A DNA stretch of 64,000 nucleotides from Alkalibacterium sp. (GTDB lineage Bacteria; Bacillota; Bacilli; Lactobacillales; Carnobacteriaceae_A), in assembly GCA_020832185.1 (NCBI GenBank), contig JAFIFE010000008.1:1-64000 (forward strand), given 5' to 3'. Under the pieces are notes generated by a model, which saw only the letters and a program-made list of their open reading frames with translations, was not told the DNA's origin and did no database searches. This document shows positions 26,620 to 36,097 of this stretch, in pieces. Position 1 is the first letter of the stretch; every line of letters begins with the position of its first letter. The translations under genes and the position numbers were made by a program.

Positions 26620-27810
26620 ATGACGTATTCGCTTTACATTGCTATATTAATGCTTGTTGGGATTGCTGGAGGGAAAATAGCCAGCAAACTAGGCTTGCCG
26701 ACAGTAACCGGCTATCTCTTATGTGGGTTGCTTTTAGGACCAAGTGTATTGAATCTCATTACAAGTGAGGTTTATTACAGTTTGGGGTTTGTTAATGAGT
26801 TGGCGCTTGGTATGCTGGCGCTCTCTATCGGAACTGAGCTGCACTACTTGATGTTCAGGAAGTTCGGTAAAAATCTGGTTACTATTTCTATAGGAAGTGC
26901 AGTTTTAACGATTTCGGTGGTCACTCTATTAACGTGGCTGACTGGAATGCCCTTACAATATGCACTTGTTTTAGGCACTCTGGCGTTGACAGTTTCACCC
27001 GCTGGAGTAGTTGAGGTAGTAAAAGATACACGTTCTGAAGGAGAAATGACTCAGAACGTCCTAGGACTGGTTGCTTTCGATAACCTTGTAGCCATTATGG
27101 CATTCGGAATGATGATTTCCTTTGTTCAATCTTTGGGAGATCAGGGATCTGGAGGAATCGCATTAATTGCTACTGTTCTATTAGATATTTTATATGGATT
27201 AGTGGTGGGTGCTGTAAGTGGACTCTTTGTCTCTTATTTCATTCGAAAAGATACATCAAGTGATAAATTACTGGTTTTTCTGATTGCAGCTATCTTGTTT
27301 AATACGGGTATTGCCTCTATGTTTGGATTATCTCCCGTGTTGATCAATATTTTTTCTGGTATTGCCATTACTAACCTGACATCTAGAAAAGTACTGGTTG
27401 CCAGTTTACTCAACCGTATTGAACTACCGATTTTTGTAGTATTTCTGACCTTAGCTGGTGCTCATATTGATGTTTCTATCATTGGAACAGTCGGTCTAGC
27501 AGGCCTTGCTTATATTATCGCCCGTTCCATTGGGAAGTATGCAGGATCACTCATATTTTCTCAGTTCACGAACGTGAACAAAAAAATTCGACCATATATT
27601 GGTTTGGGTCTTTTTCCGCAGGCGGGAATTGCCATTGGGTTAGCTACGATTGCGGAACGAAGTCTTCCGAATGTATCTGGAGCTATAATAGGCGTCATCT
27701 TGACCGGAGCAGTATTCTTTGAGATATTTGGTCCGATGATTACTGGCTATGCATTGAAAGCAGTCGGAGAAACTCAGGAAAAGAGAAGTAAGAAGATAAT
27801 AAAGAAATAG
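26620..27810 (+). CDS. CPA2-family cation:proton antiporter
   Basis: A membrane antiporter of 396 aa with about 12 helices. Family marks are GGKIASKLGLPTVTGYLLCGLLLGPS at the N-terminus, TLALTVSPAGVVEVVKDTRS (the unwound crossing helix) and VLGLVAFDNLVAIMAFG. In electrogenic CPA2 proteins that last site is usually a DD pair; here it is Asp-Asn. No RCK/TrkA-N domain follows, unlike KefB/C. The PII-like protein encoded two bases upstream may replace that regulatory domain. A terminator follows the gene. Na+ or K+ as substrate cannot be decided. Confidence 0.87.
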   Translation: MTYSLYIAILMLVGIAGGKIASKLGLPTVTGYLLCGLLLGPSVLNLITSEVYYSLGFVNELALGMLALSIGTELHYLMFRKFGKNLVTISIGSAVLTISVVTLLTWLTGMPLQYALVLGTLALTVSPAGVVEVVKDTRSEGEMTQNVLGLVAFDNLVAIMAFGMMISFVQSLGDQGSGGIALIATVLLDILYGLVVGAVSGLFVSYFIRKDTSSDKLLVFLIAAILFNTGIASMFGLSPVLINIFSGIAITNLTSRKVLVASLLNRIELPIFVVFLTLAGAHIDVSIIGTVGLAGLAYIIARSIGKYAGSLIFSQFTNVNKKIRPYIGLGLFPQAGIAIGLATIAERSLPNVSGAIIGVILTGAVFFEIFGPMITGYALKAVGETQEKRSKKIIKK

Positions 27811-27830
27811 ACCTTCAATTAATTCAGCAT

Positions 27831-27872
27831 CCAACGATTGAGAAATTTTTTCTCAGTAGTTGGGGCTTTTTT
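27831..27872 (+). terminator. Terminator after antiporter
   Basis: CCAAC...TGAGAAA pairs with TTTCTCA...GTTGG, followed by GGCTTTTTT. Confidence 0.8.
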
Positions 27873-28008
27873 ATTGCCATAAGGCTGAGTGGGAATGTAT
27901 AAGAACGATGAAAAAACTGATATAATTAAAGAAAGAAATGTTCTCTCTAATGACAGGACGTATAAAGCACTGACCAATCATTAAACCAAATAAAGGTGGG
28001 GAATGACT

Positions 28009-28746
28009 ATGACAGATTCAAATAATGTCATCCAAGTTGATCATGTGTATAAATCTTACGGGAAACAAAAGGTGTTAAAAGGTATTGATTTAACTATTAA
28101 AGAAGGGGAGATTTTCGGACTGCTGGGTCCTTCAGGTGCGGGGAAGACGACTCTGGTCAAACAACTGGTCGGTCTTGAGGAAGTGTCTTCCGGAGAAGTT
28201 CGTCTCTTAAACGAGAAACAACCGTCACTTAGTCTGATTGAACGGATAGGGTATATGGCTCAGTCAGATGCGCTTTATACCGAGCTGTCTGCCAGAGAGA
28301 ATCTGGAGTTCTTTGTGTCTCTTTACAACCTGACCAAACACCAGCGAAAAGAACGGATCAAAGAGGTCATGCGTGTAGTGGATCTCGAAGATGCGATGGA
28401 TAAAGTTGTCGCAGACTATTCAGGCGGGATGAAGCGGCGATTGAGCCTCGCCATTTCTATGCTGCATGAGCCGGTCATTCTTATTCTAGACGAACCGACA
28501 GTCGGTATGGATCCTATTTTAAGAAAAAGTATCTGGGAAAGTTTCAACGCACTGAAAAAGAGAGGGGTCACTATTATTGTGACGACTCACGTAATGGATG
28601 AAGCGGAGAAATGCGACCGCTTAGGCATGATTCGAGAAGGCAGACTGACGGCAGTGGGCTCTCCAGACGAACTGAAAAAAGAAGCGGATGTAAAGAATTT
28701 AGAGGCTGCATTTCTTGTGTTTGGGGGCGTTCACTATGAGAGTTAA
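28009..28746 (+). CDS. ABC transporter ATP-binding protein (ABC-2 exporter)
   Basis: An ATPase subunit of 245 aa. It has Walker A GPSGAGKTT (about 43), Q-loop GYMAQSDALYTELSARENL, signature YSGGMKRRLS, Walker B LILDEPTVGMDP and H-loop TTHVMDEAEKCDR, the pattern of NatA/DrrA-like ABC-2 exporters. Two ATG codons are possible: 28003 sits only three bases after AAGGTGG, and 28009 sits nine bases after it. I chose 28009. It overlaps the permease gene by 11 bases. The exported substrate is unknown. Confidence 0.88.
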   Translation: MTDSNNVIQVDHVYKSYGKQKVLKGIDLTIKEGEIFGLLGPSGAGKTTLVKQLVGLEEVSSGEVRLLNEKQPSLSLIERIGYMAQSDALYTELSARENLEFFVSLYNLTKHQRKERIKEVMRVVDLEDAMDKVVADYSGGMKRRLSLAISMLHEPVILILDEPTVGMDPILRKSIWESFNALKKRGVTIIVTTHVMDEAEKCDRLGMIREGRLTAVGSPDELKKEADVKNLEAAFLVFGGVHYES

Positions 28747-29761
28747 AGCACTCGTTATACGCATTCTACGCCAGTTCAAACGTGATAAACGAACAATGGC
28801 CTTACTGATCTTTGCACCTATCCTGGTTTTATCCTTACTCTATCTAGTCTTTGGTGATGATGATTATTCTCCAAGTATTGGTCTGGTAGACTTTCCTGAA
28901 GAAGTGGTGGAATCCCTTGATTTATCGGGAGCAGTCATCACGATTTATGAAGAAGAAGCAGCTGCTTTTGGAGATCTGGACACGCAGGATCTGGATGCGT
29001 TTGTCACCCTGGATGACAATCAGCCCCACGTCACACTTGAGGGAAGTGATCCGCTCATCAATTCGGCTGTGCTCAACTGGATGCAGGAAGCGTTTGGATC
29101 ATTGACAGGGGAAACTGAGCGTCAGGTGGAGGCAACGTTTGTTCACGGGCATGAAGATATGCGTCACTTTGATTACTTCGGTCCTGTTCTTTTAGGCTTT
29201 TTCATCTTCTTTTTCGTCTTTCTTATTTCGGGAGTGTCTTTCTTAAGGGAACGAACCAGGGGGACACTGGAGCGGCTTTTATCAAGTCCACTCAGAAAAT
29301 GGGAGATCGTTATTGGCTACGTAATAGGGTTTGGCTTGTTTACCATTCTGCAGGCCTCGATTATTTCAGCCTATTCCATATTTGTCCTGGGGATGATGAT
29401 GGAAGGGAATTTCTTTTATGTACTGCTGATAACCTTGTGCTTGTCATTTTCAGCATTGACTTTAGGAATCCTGTTATCATCATTCGCACACAACGAACTG
29501 CAGATGATTCAGTTTATCCCGATCGTTATTGTCCCGCAGCTGTTCTTTTCAGGTCTGTTCAATTTAGACACGATATCTGACTGGGTGAGCTGGATCGGCC
29601 GGCTGACGCCATTATATTATGCAGCAGATGCGTTAAGGAATGTCATGGTGAGAGGATTTGGATTTGAACATGTGTATATTCAGCTGTTAATTCTCCTGGG
29701 ATTTTCAGTGGTCTTTGTCGTTTTAAATATTATCGTGCTTCGCCAACATAGAAAAGTGTGA
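28736..29761 (+). CDS. ABC-2 type permease
   Basis: The membrane partner of the ATPase above, 341 aa. An N-terminal helix (about 15-38) is followed by an extracellular domain (about 40-135), then five helices in the C-terminal half. The segment FLRERTRGTLERLLSSPLRKWEIVIGY is the standard coupling block of ABC2_membrane_3 proteins. The start is ATG 28736 inside the end of the ATPase gene, with GGGGGCG as ribosome binding site. An upstream in-frame start at 28715 has none. Confidence 0.87.
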   Translation: MRVKALVIRILRQFKRDKRTMALLIFAPILVLSLLYLVFGDDDYSPSIGLVDFPEEVVESLDLSGAVITIYEEEAAAFGDLDTQDLDAFVTLDDNQPHVTLEGSDPLINSAVLNWMQEAFGSLTGETERQVEATFVHGHEDMRHFDYFGPVLLGFFIFFFVFLISGVSFLRERTRGTLERLLSSPLRKWEIVIGYVIGFGLFTILQASIISAYSIFVLGMMMEGNFFYVLLITLCLSFSALTLGILLSSFAHNELQMIQFIPIVIVPQLFFSGLFNLDTISDWVSWIGRLTPLYYAADALRNVMVRGFGFEHVYIQLLILLGFSVVFVVLNIIVLRQHRKV

Positions 29762-29856
29762 TAAGTGTGTCCGTTTCAAGTTGGAAAAAAGACTTATAAC
29801 TTTTCTAAAATACACTCTGTTTCACACCACTCTTTTTCTGGCAAATGATGAACAGG

Positions 29857-29892
29857 AAAGACATCTTCCCATACAGGATAGATGTCTTTTTT
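29857..29892 (+). terminator. Terminator after ABC-2 exporter
   Basis: AAAGACATCT pairs with AGATGTCTTT around TCCCATACAGGAT, with six T at the end. Confidence 0.75.
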
Positions 29893-29959
29893 AATGAAAA
29901 AATCGTTCCCTACCATTGTATTTAAAGCCCATTTGGTATAAAGTGAAGGGAGGGATTTT

Positions 29960-29981
29960 GTGAAACAAAAAACTGTTTCAC
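29960..29981. promoter_or_regulatory. Everted parS-like half-sites upstream of rsmG-parAB
   Basis: GTGAAACA (29960-29967), six bases, TGTTTCAC (29974-29981). These are the two halves of the ParB site TGTTTCACGTGAAACA in reversed order. A third half, TGTTTCAC, lies at 29818-29825. As an inverted repeat it could also be an RNA hairpin. Confidence 0.35.
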
Positions 29982-30008
29982 GACTGATCATAGAAAGGAT
30001 TTTAGAGA

Positions 30009-30728
30009 ATGACTCCAGAAGAATTTCAGACAGAACTGAATGAAAGAAATATTCCAGTAACGGCAGACAAAATGCGTCAGTTTGAACGCTACCTTGAGCT
30101 GTTACAAGAGTGGAATGAAAAAATTAATTTAACCGCTATTACTAAAAAAGAAGAAGTTTATTTAAAACATTTTTATGATTCACTGACCGCAGGCCTATAT
30201 GTAGATTTTAGCAAAGGGGTCCACAGCTTATGCGATGTAGGCTCAGGTGCTGGTTTTCCTAGCATCCCCCTGAAAATCATCTACCCTGAACTGAAGATCA
30301 CGATTGTTGACTCATTGAAAAAACGAATTGGTTTCCTGGAAACAGTCGTTGAAGAACTAGGGCTGGAAGGTGTTTACCTTTATCACGACCGTGCAGAAAC
30401 ATTTGGACAGAATAAACAGTTCAGAGCCACTTTTGATTTTGTAACGGCCCGTGCCGTCGCACGCATGAGTGTGCTGGCAGAACTATGCCTGCCGCTTGTT
30501 AAAAAAGAAGGCACATTTATTGCCATGAAAGCGGCGCATGCACCGGAAGAACTTAACGATGCGAAAAAAGCGATCGGCTTATTAGGTGGAAAAGTGAGAG
30601 ACGATATCTCATTTGAGCTGCCTGAAGAAGCTGGGGAGCGTCATATTATTTTGATTGATAAAAAGAAAGAAACGCCGAATAAATACCCGAGAAAACCAGG
30701 AACTCCTAACAAGAGTCCGTTGGCATAA
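30009..30728 (+). CDS. rsmG: 16S rRNA m7G527 methyltransferase RsmG (GidB)
   Basis: A SAM-dependent methyltransferase of 239 aa that modifies G527 of 16S rRNA; loss gives low-level streptomycin resistance in several species. The SAM motif is [17 protein letters not shown] (about 73-89), preceded by [17 protein letters not shown], a family signature, and followed by ARAVARM. The C-terminus is basic ([14 protein letters not shown]), which suits rRNA binding. It heads the rsmG-parA-parB unit, an order conserved in many Firmicutes. Confidence 0.95.
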   Translation: MTPEEFQTELNERNIPVTADKMRQFERYLELLQEWNEKINLTAITKKEEVYLKHFYDSLTAGLYVDFSKGVHSLCDVGSGAGFPSIPLKIIYPELKITIVDSLKKRIGFLETVVEELGLEGVYLYHDRAETFGQNKQFRATFDFVTARAVARMSVLAELCLPLVKKEGTFIAMKAAHAPEELNDAKKAIGLLGGKVRDDISFELPEEAGERHIILIDKKKETPNKYPRKPGTPNKSPLA

Positions 30729-30755
30729 TGACAATAGAAAGTTTGGAGGACTAGT

Positions 30756-31517
30756 ATGGCACAGATTATAGCCGTCGCAAACCAAAAAGGTGGAGTGGGA
30801 AAAACCACGACAACTGTTAACTTAGGTGCGTCACTTGCTTATGTAGGCAAAAAAGTACTGCTGATCGATATGGATGCTCAGGGAAACGCTACAAGTGGCC
30901 TGGGTGTACGCAAAGGGGAAGTCGACCGGGACATTTATGATGTCCTGATCAATGAAGTGCCGCTTGAAGATGTGATCCTTCCCTCAAGTCGTGACAACTT
31001 AAGCATGGTACCGGCAACGATTCAGTTAGCTGGGGCAGAGGTTGAACTGACTAGCTTGATGGCAAGAGAAACGCGATTGAAGAGCGCCGTTGAAACAGTG
31101 AAGGACCAGTATGATTATATTCTGATCGACTGTCCGCCCTCACTCGGTCACTTGACGATCAATGCGTTTACAGCTAGCGATTCTGTCTTGATTCCTGTTC
31201 AGTGTGAGTACTATGCACTTGAAGGGTTGAGTCAGCTGTTAAACACAGTCCGTCTTGTTCAAAAACACTTCAATAAAGACTTGAAAGTTGAAGGGGTACT
31301 CTTGACAATGCTTGACGCCCGTACGAACTTAGGGTTTGAAGTGGTCAATGAAGTGAAAAAATACTTCAGAGAAAAAGTGTATCAGACTATTATCCCTAGA
31401 AATATACGATTATCTGAAGCCCCAAGTTATGGCTTGTCTATTATCGATTATGATTTAAAATCGAAGGGTGCTGAAGTGTATCAAGCATTAGCAGAGGAAG
31501 TGTTAAGTAATGGCTAA
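30756..31517 (+). CDS. parA: Chromosome partitioning ATPase ParA (Soj)
   Basis: A 253-aa Walker-type ATPase that works with ParB in chromosome segregation and control of DnaA. The deviant Walker A is NQKGGVGKTTTTVNLG (about 8-23) with both Lys. Other marks are IDMDAQGNATSGLG, YDYILIDCPPSLG, and the end region RNIRLSEAPSYGLSI. AGTTTGGAGGA precedes ATG 30756. It overlaps parB by eight bases. No N-terminal HTH is present, as expected for a chromosomal ParA. Confidence 0.95.
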   Translation: MAQIIAVANQKGGVGKTTTTVNLGASLAYVGKKVLLIDMDAQGNATSGLGVRKGEVDRDIYDVLINEVPLEDVILPSSRDNLSMVPATIQLAGAEVELTSLMARETRLKSAVETVKDQYDYILIDCPPSLGHLTINAFTASDSVLIPVQCEYYALEGLSQLLNTVRLVQKHFNKDLKVEGVLLTMLDARTNLGFEVVNEVKKYFREKVYQTIIPRNIRLSEAPSYGLSIIDYDLKSKGAEVYQALAEEVLSNG

Positions 31518-32391
31518 TAAGAAAAAGGGATTAGGCCGTGGAATAGACGCTTTATTTGATGTGCCGGATTTTGAAGAAGAAGTCAAAAATAACAATGAGC
31601 AAGTGGAACTGATCGACCTGACAGAGATTCGCCCGAATCCGTACCAGCCAAGACGTCACTTTGATGAAGAAGCATTGAATGAACTGGCGGCTTCGATTCA
31701 AATTTCTGGTGTACTGCAGCCGATCATCCTGCGTAAGTCATCGGTCAAAGGATACGAGATCATTGCAGGCGAACGCCGTTTCAGAGCATCGAAACTGGCA
31801 GGCAAAGACGCTATTCCGGCAATCGTTCGGGAATTAAATGAAGAAGTGATGATGCAGGTCGCTATTTTAGAAAACCTGCAGCGTGAAGACTTGACGTCAC
31901 TTGAAGAAGCTGAAGCCTATAATATGATGATGGACAAATTATCCATGACTCAGGAGATGGTAGCGGAGCGCTTAGGTAAAAGCCGGTCGTATATCGCTAA
32001 CCACCTGCGTCTGCTTTCGTTACCTGAAGAAGTCAAAAAACTGGTTCAGGAAGGCAAGTTATCCAATGGTCAGGCCCGTACGCTGCTTGGACTGAAAGAT
32101 AAATCTAAAATCAAGAAACTGGCCCGCCGTGCAGTGAAAGAGAAACTGACTGTGAGACAACTGGAACACTTAGTAGCTGAAGCGAACCAGCACCCTAAAA
32201 AAGACGTGGATAAAGAAACGGGTGCAGTGAAATCAGTTTATATCAAGAAATCAGAAGAATTGTTGACTGACAAGTTCGGGACAAGTGTAGTCATTCGTGA
32301 AAAAGGCGAAAAAGGGAAAATTGAAATCGAATATGTTTCCCCTGACGACTTGAACCGTATTTTAGAAGAACTGAACATTGATTTAAATTAA
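31510..32391 (+). CDS. parB: Chromosome partitioning protein ParB (Spo0J)
   Basis: A parS-binding CTPase clamp of 293 aa. It starts with the ParA-stimulating end MANKKKGLGRGIDALF. The CTP-binding region includes IRPNPYQPRRHFDEEAL and GERRFRASKLAGK, and the HTH is EMVAERLGKSRSYIANHLRLL (about 165). A C-terminal dimer domain ends the protein. No full 16-bp parS was recognised in the window; half-sites lie upstream of rsmG. Confidence 0.95.
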   Translation: MANKKKGLGRGIDALFDVPDFEEEVKNNNEQVELIDLTEIRPNPYQPRRHFDEEALNELAASIQISGVLQPIILRKSSVKGYEIIAGERRFRASKLAGKDAIPAIVRELNEEVMMQVAILENLQREDLTSLEEAEAYNMMMDKLSMTQEMVAERLGKSRSYIANHLRLLSLPEEVKKLVQEGKLSNGQARTLLGLKDKSKIKKLARRAVKEKLTVRQLEHLVAEANQHPKKDVDKETGAVKSVYIKKSEELLTDKFGTSVVIREKGEKGKIEIEYVSPDDLNRILEELNIDLN

Positions 32392-32428
32392 ATGTGACTG
32401 AAATGACCTTTAGTCAGGAGGAAATCAA

Positions 32429-32614
32429 GTGGAGAAGACCTATGATTTGCATGATTTGGTTGAGATGAAAAAAGCCCACCCATGTGGCGTGAACAGATGG
32501 GAAATTATTCGTATGGGAGCGGACATCCGCATCAGGTGCACGGGATGTGACCATTTGGTATTAATGCCTCGCCGTGAGTTTGACCGCAAGATGAAAAAAG
32601 TACTGAAAGATTAA
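32429..32614 (+). CDS. DUF951 family protein
   Basis: A small basic protein of 61 aa of the DUF951 family, which sits between parB and ychF in many Lactobacillales and Bacilli. It has the conserved MKKAHPCGVNRWEIIRMGADIRIRCTGC; the Cys and the CxxC-like pair may bind a metal. Later LVLMPRREFDRK is also conserved. It starts with GTG 32429 after CAGGAGG. Its function is unknown. Confidence 0.9.
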   Translation: MEKTYDLHDLVEMKKAHPCGVNRWEIIRMGADIRIRCTGCDHLVLMPRREFDRKMKKVLKD

Positions 32615-32655
32615 TTGACCACTAGATTATTAGGAAGAGAAAGGTGAATAAATAA

Positions 32656-33756
32656 ATGCCTTTAACAGCAGGAATTGTAGGACTACCAAACGTGGGGAAA
32701 TCCACGTTATTTAATGCCATAACTAAAGCAGGAGCAGAAGCTGCGAACTATCCTTTTGCGACGATCGATCCGAACGTAGGGATCGTAGAAGTACCGGACG
32801 AACGTTTAGACCGTTTGGCTGAACTCGTTAACCCGGCGAAAGTCGTTCCCACAACATTTGAATTTACTGATATTGCCGGTATCGTCAAAGGTGCCAGCAA
32901 GGGAGAAGGACTGGGGAATAAATTCCTGGCCAATATCCGTGAAGTGGATGCGATCTGTCACGTCGTGCGTTGCTTCGAAGACGACAACATCACGCACGTT
33001 TCAGGAAAAGTAGACCCCGCTGAAGATATTGAAACGATCAACCTGGAGCTGGCTCTGGCTGATCTGGAAGCTGTCGACAAGCGAATCGAACGCGTCAGAA
33101 AACAGGCGAAATCAAAAGATGCTGATGCAGTGGCACTTTTAGCTGTATTAGAAAAAATCAAACCCGTCCTGGAAGAGGGGAAACCCGTTCGTGTCCTGGA
33201 CTTTACACCTGAAGAGCTGCCTGTTCTGCGCTCACTGTTCTTACTGACAAGCAAGCCTGTACTGTACGTGGCTAATGTATCAGAAGAAGAAATAGCTGAC
33301 CCTGAAAGTAACCAGTATTTACAAAAAGTTCGCGAAATTGCTGAAGAAGAAGGCGCAGAAGTTGTCGCCATTTCAGCAGCGATCGAAGAGGAAATAGCTG
33401 AACTGGATGATGAAGAGAAAGCAGAATTCCTTGATGACTTAGGGGTGACTGAACCAGGTCTGAACAAGCTGATCCGCACGTCATATGACTTGCTTGGACT
33501 GGCAACCTTCTTTACTGCAGGACCTCAGGAAGTGCGTGCGTGGACCTTTAAGAAAGGCATGAAAGCTCCACAAACAGCCGGTGTCATTCATACTGACTTT
33601 GAAAGAGGCTTTATTCGTGCTGAAACCATTGCCTATGAAGATTACGATCAACTCGGTAGTGAGAAAGCTGCCCGTGAAGCAGGAAAATTAAGATCTGAAG
33701 GAAAAGATTACCTCGTCAAAGACGGCGACGTTATTTTATTCCGCTTTAACGTGTAG
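32656..33756 (+). CDS. ychF: Ribosome-binding ATPase YchF (Obg family)
   Basis: A 366-aa OBG-family P-loop protein that prefers ATP over GTP and binds the ribosome. G1 is [13 protein letters not shown] (about 8-20), G3 is [20 protein letters not shown], and the G4 site is altered (VANVSEEE instead of NKxD), which underlies ATP use. A coiled coil spans about 130-170 and a C-terminal TGS domain begins near 280 with [14 protein letters not shown]. It lies 41 bases after the DUF951 gene. Confidence 0.96.
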   Translation: MPLTAGIVGLPNVGKSTLFNAITKAGAEAANYPFATIDPNVGIVEVPDERLDRLAELVNPAKVVPTTFEFTDIAGIVKGASKGEGLGNKFLANIREVDAICHVVRCFEDDNITHVSGKVDPAEDIETINLELALADLEAVDKRIERVRKQAKSKDADAVALLAVLEKIKPVLEEGKPVRVLDFTPEELPVLRSLFLLTSKPVLYVANVSEEEIADPESNQYLQKVREIAEEEGAEVVAISAAIEEEIAELDDEEKAEFLDDLGVTEPGLNKLIRTSYDLLGLATFFTAGPQEVRAWTFKKGMKAPQTAGVIHTDFERGFIRAETIAYEDYDQLGSEKAAREAGKLRSEGKDYLVKDGDVILFRFNV

Positions 33757-33775
33757 GAAGAGAGGAAACAATAGA

Positions 33776-34480
33776 ATGCTTAAGAAAAAGAAACCTGTTG
33801 AACAAGAACCGGAAGTGACTGTTCAAGACAAGAAAAAGGAAAACGATGTCTTGTTCGAACAGTTAACGAATAAAAATAAAGAGTATATGGTGAAACTGAA
33901 CCGTAAACTTGAAGAAGCCGGTTTTCCGGAAGACAACAAAATTCTAGTCTTTAACGAGATGCTGAAAAATATTGTTGCTGAACAGCCCAATCATGTTACT
34001 GCACGTAAATTATACGGCACAGCGACTGATCAGGCGAACCATCTGACTGACAGCGGACAAGGCGAAGTAACTAAACCTGTCGTCGTTTCTGAAACATGGA
34101 AGATCTATCTGGATGGTGCATTGCTCCTTGGGGGAATGTTTGCCATCATCACGGGCTTATCATATGTATTTGGAGATCAGGAAGCCGGTCTTGGGCTGAT
34201 TACAATGCTCTTGAACTTCCTTCTTGGTGGACTGGCTGTTATGGTCATCACTAAGTATGCGCCTCAGCCAGGTGTCAAAGGTGGATTCCTGAAATATATC
34301 ATCGCCACTACGGTTACCATGATTATATGGATCCTTCTTATGGCGTTTGGGACAGCGATGCTTCCACAGGCGTTAAACCCAATCATACCGGGATCGTATA
34401 CTTTAGTCATAGGGATCATTGCATTTGCTGCTAAATGGTACTTGAAGAAGAAACTGAATATTCAAGGCACTCTGATTTAA
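33776..34480 (+). CDS. DUF1129 family membrane protein
   Basis: A 234-aa protein. A charged N-terminal soluble part (about 1-100) reads LFEQLTNKNKEYMVKLNRKLEEAG, typical of DUF1129. Four membrane helices follow (about 112-132, 142-160, 178-200 and 208-226), with a basic end. It lies 19 bases after ychF, a conserved neighbour in Lactobacillales. Its function is unknown; the layout suggests a regulator of a membrane process. Confidence 0.85.
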   Translation: MLKKKKPVEQEPEVTVQDKKKENDVLFEQLTNKNKEYMVKLNRKLEEAGFPEDNKILVFNEMLKNIVAEQPNHVTARKLYGTATDQANHLTDSGQGEVTKPVVVSETWKIYLDGALLLGGMFAIITGLSYVFGDQEAGLGLITMLLNFLLGGLAVMVITKYAPQPGVKGGFLKYIIATTVTMIIWILLMAFGTAMLPQALNPIIPGSYTLVIGIIAFAAKWYLKKKLNIQGTLI

Positions 34481-34495
34481 CGCCCTTGAAAATAA

Positions 34496-34545
34496 GGAAG
34501 ACCTTTTCGGCTTATGTGAGTTAACATAAGTCGGGGAGGTCTTTT
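34496..34545 (+). terminator. Terminator after DUF1129 gene
   Basis: GAAGACC pairs with GGTCTT, and an inner CTTATGT pairs with ACATAAG around GAGTTA. TTTTCT follows. Confidence 0.75.
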
Positions 34546-34703
34546 CTGCTGTCATAAACACACACATCAGGTAACGGTTTTCTCGTCTAAAGAAAATTAG
34601 TCAGTTCCTTCTGTTAGAGTTCGCAATATCTCTTCTAATTATGATACAATGGTAAAGCGAGAATGAGACGTTTCTCATAATTAACTATTCGGAGGGATTT
34701 ACA

Positions 34704-36083
34704 TTGACTAAAAATTCGACAACTGAACTGATTCAGCAAGTAGTGGATCATGTGGTAAAAGATGACAAGGACGTATTAGCTGACTGGGGAGATAACCGTG
34801 ACCAATGGGTGCAGATGGGTGGCGACTTGCTTAAGGGCATAGACAAAGTCATTTCAAGCGACCTGCGTATCACCAAAGACGATGGAACAATCGGCACGTA
34901 TCCTGCTTTCCGAGTGCAGCACAACAATGCATGCGGCTATTACAAAGGGGGGATCCGCTTCAGCACAGGTGTCAGTCAATCGGAAGTTAAAACACTGGCG
35001 ATGCTGATGACACTGAAGAATGCACTGCACGATCTGCCTTATGGTGGAGGAAAAGGTGGGGTACATATTAACCCACGTCACCATTCCAAGCGTGAGATCA
35101 AAGAGGTCAGCAAGGCCTTTGTCCGCATGCTTCAAAACGATATCGGACCGTATAGAGATATCCCGGCACCAGATGTCGGAACAGGTGAGGAAACGATGGA
35201 CTGGATGACAGAGGAGTATAAACTTCTTCATCCGAATCAGCCATTTATTAATACTTTTACTGGAAAAAGCATCGCCAATGGTGGGGCAAAAGGACGTGCA
35301 GAATCTACCGGGATCGGAACGTTTTTAAGTTACTATTATCTAGTGGAAGCCGTTATCAGCGGCAGCTTGTCGGTCAATGATAGGCATGCTAAAACGAAAG
35401 ATAAAGTAAAAGCCATCGCTGAAAAAGATAATGTAATCGTGGCGGTTCAAGGATTTGGTAATTTGAGTCGTGCCGCAGCTATTGAAGCAGCGAATTGCGG
35501 GAAAAAGCATACGGTTATCGCAGTATCTGACAGCCGAGCAACTATTTTCAATCAGGACGGTTTAGATGTGGAAGCATTAGCGCCATTTAAAGAGAAAAAT
35601 GACCGCCTGCCAAATGAAGATGAGTTGAAAGATCTTGGTATAGCTGGAGAAGTCCTTGATCCTAATGCAGTCTTAACCTTAGAGTGTGATGTTCTTATTC
35701 TAGGCGCAATCGAAGATCAGATCACAAAAGATAACCAGGCAGACATCAAAGCTGACATCCTGGTAGAAGGTGCGAACGGTCCAATTACGAGAGAAGCAGA
35801 CGAATACCTTGAATCAAAAGGCAAAGTTATTATTCCAGACGTATTGGCTAATGCCGGGGGTGTGACTGTTTCATACCTCGAATGGGTACAAGGCTTCAAC
35901 AATGAAGCGAAATCTGAAGACGAAAATCTGAAAGATATGAGCGACCGTATGAGAAATGTCAGTTACCGTGTCTATAATGCCTACTTCTCGTCAGAAAGTA
36001 ACGTAACGATGCGTTTCTTATGCTACAAACTGGCGTTTTTAAGAGTCATCGATTTAATGAAACGATCTGGTAAAATAGTCTAA
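34704..36083 (+). CDS. Glu/Leu/Phe/Val dehydrogenase, probable glutamate dehydrogenase
   Basis: A 459-aa amino-acid dehydrogenase. It has YKGGIRFSTGVSQSEVKTLAMLMTLKNAL, the catalytic Lys in LPYGGGKGGVHINPR, the Asp in APDVGTGEETMDWM, and the Rossmann motif VAVQGFGNLSRAAA (about 252). Length and the Lys/Asp set fit hexameric glutamate dehydrogenase, and the PYGGGKGG form is closer to the catabolic RocG/GudB type than to GdhA. Cofactor preference cannot be read safely. It starts with TTG 34704 after GGAGGGAT. The short SDR gene after it may be cotranscribed (14-base gap). Confidence 0.88.
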   Translation: MTKNSTTELIQQVVDHVVKDDKDVLADWGDNRDQWVQMGGDLLKGIDKVISSDLRITKDDGTIGTYPAFRVQHNNACGYYKGGIRFSTGVSQSEVKTLAMLMTLKNALHDLPYGGGKGGVHINPRHHSKREIKEVSKAFVRMLQNDIGPYRDIPAPDVGTGEETMDWMTEEYKLLHPNQPFINTFTGKSIANGGAKGRAESTGIGTFLSYYYLVEAVISGSLSVNDRHAKTKDKVKAIAEKDNVIVAVQGFGNLSRAAAIEAANCGKKHTVIAVSDSRATIFNQDGLDVEALAPFKEKNDRLPNEDELKDLGIAGEVLDPNAVLTLECDVLILGAIEDQITKDNQADIKADILVEGANGPITREADEYLESKGKVIIPDVLANAGGVTVSYLEWVQGFNNEAKSEDENLKDMSDRMRNVSYRVYNAYFSSESNVTMRFLCYKLAFLRVIDLMKRSGKIV

Positions 36084-36097
36084 AACAGGAGACGTTC

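Noticed and set aside
29794-29991. 65-codon minus-strand frame between the ABC-2 exporter and rsmG
   Set aside because: No ribosome binding site at any start, and the frame runs through a terminator hairpin and the parS-like inverted repeat.
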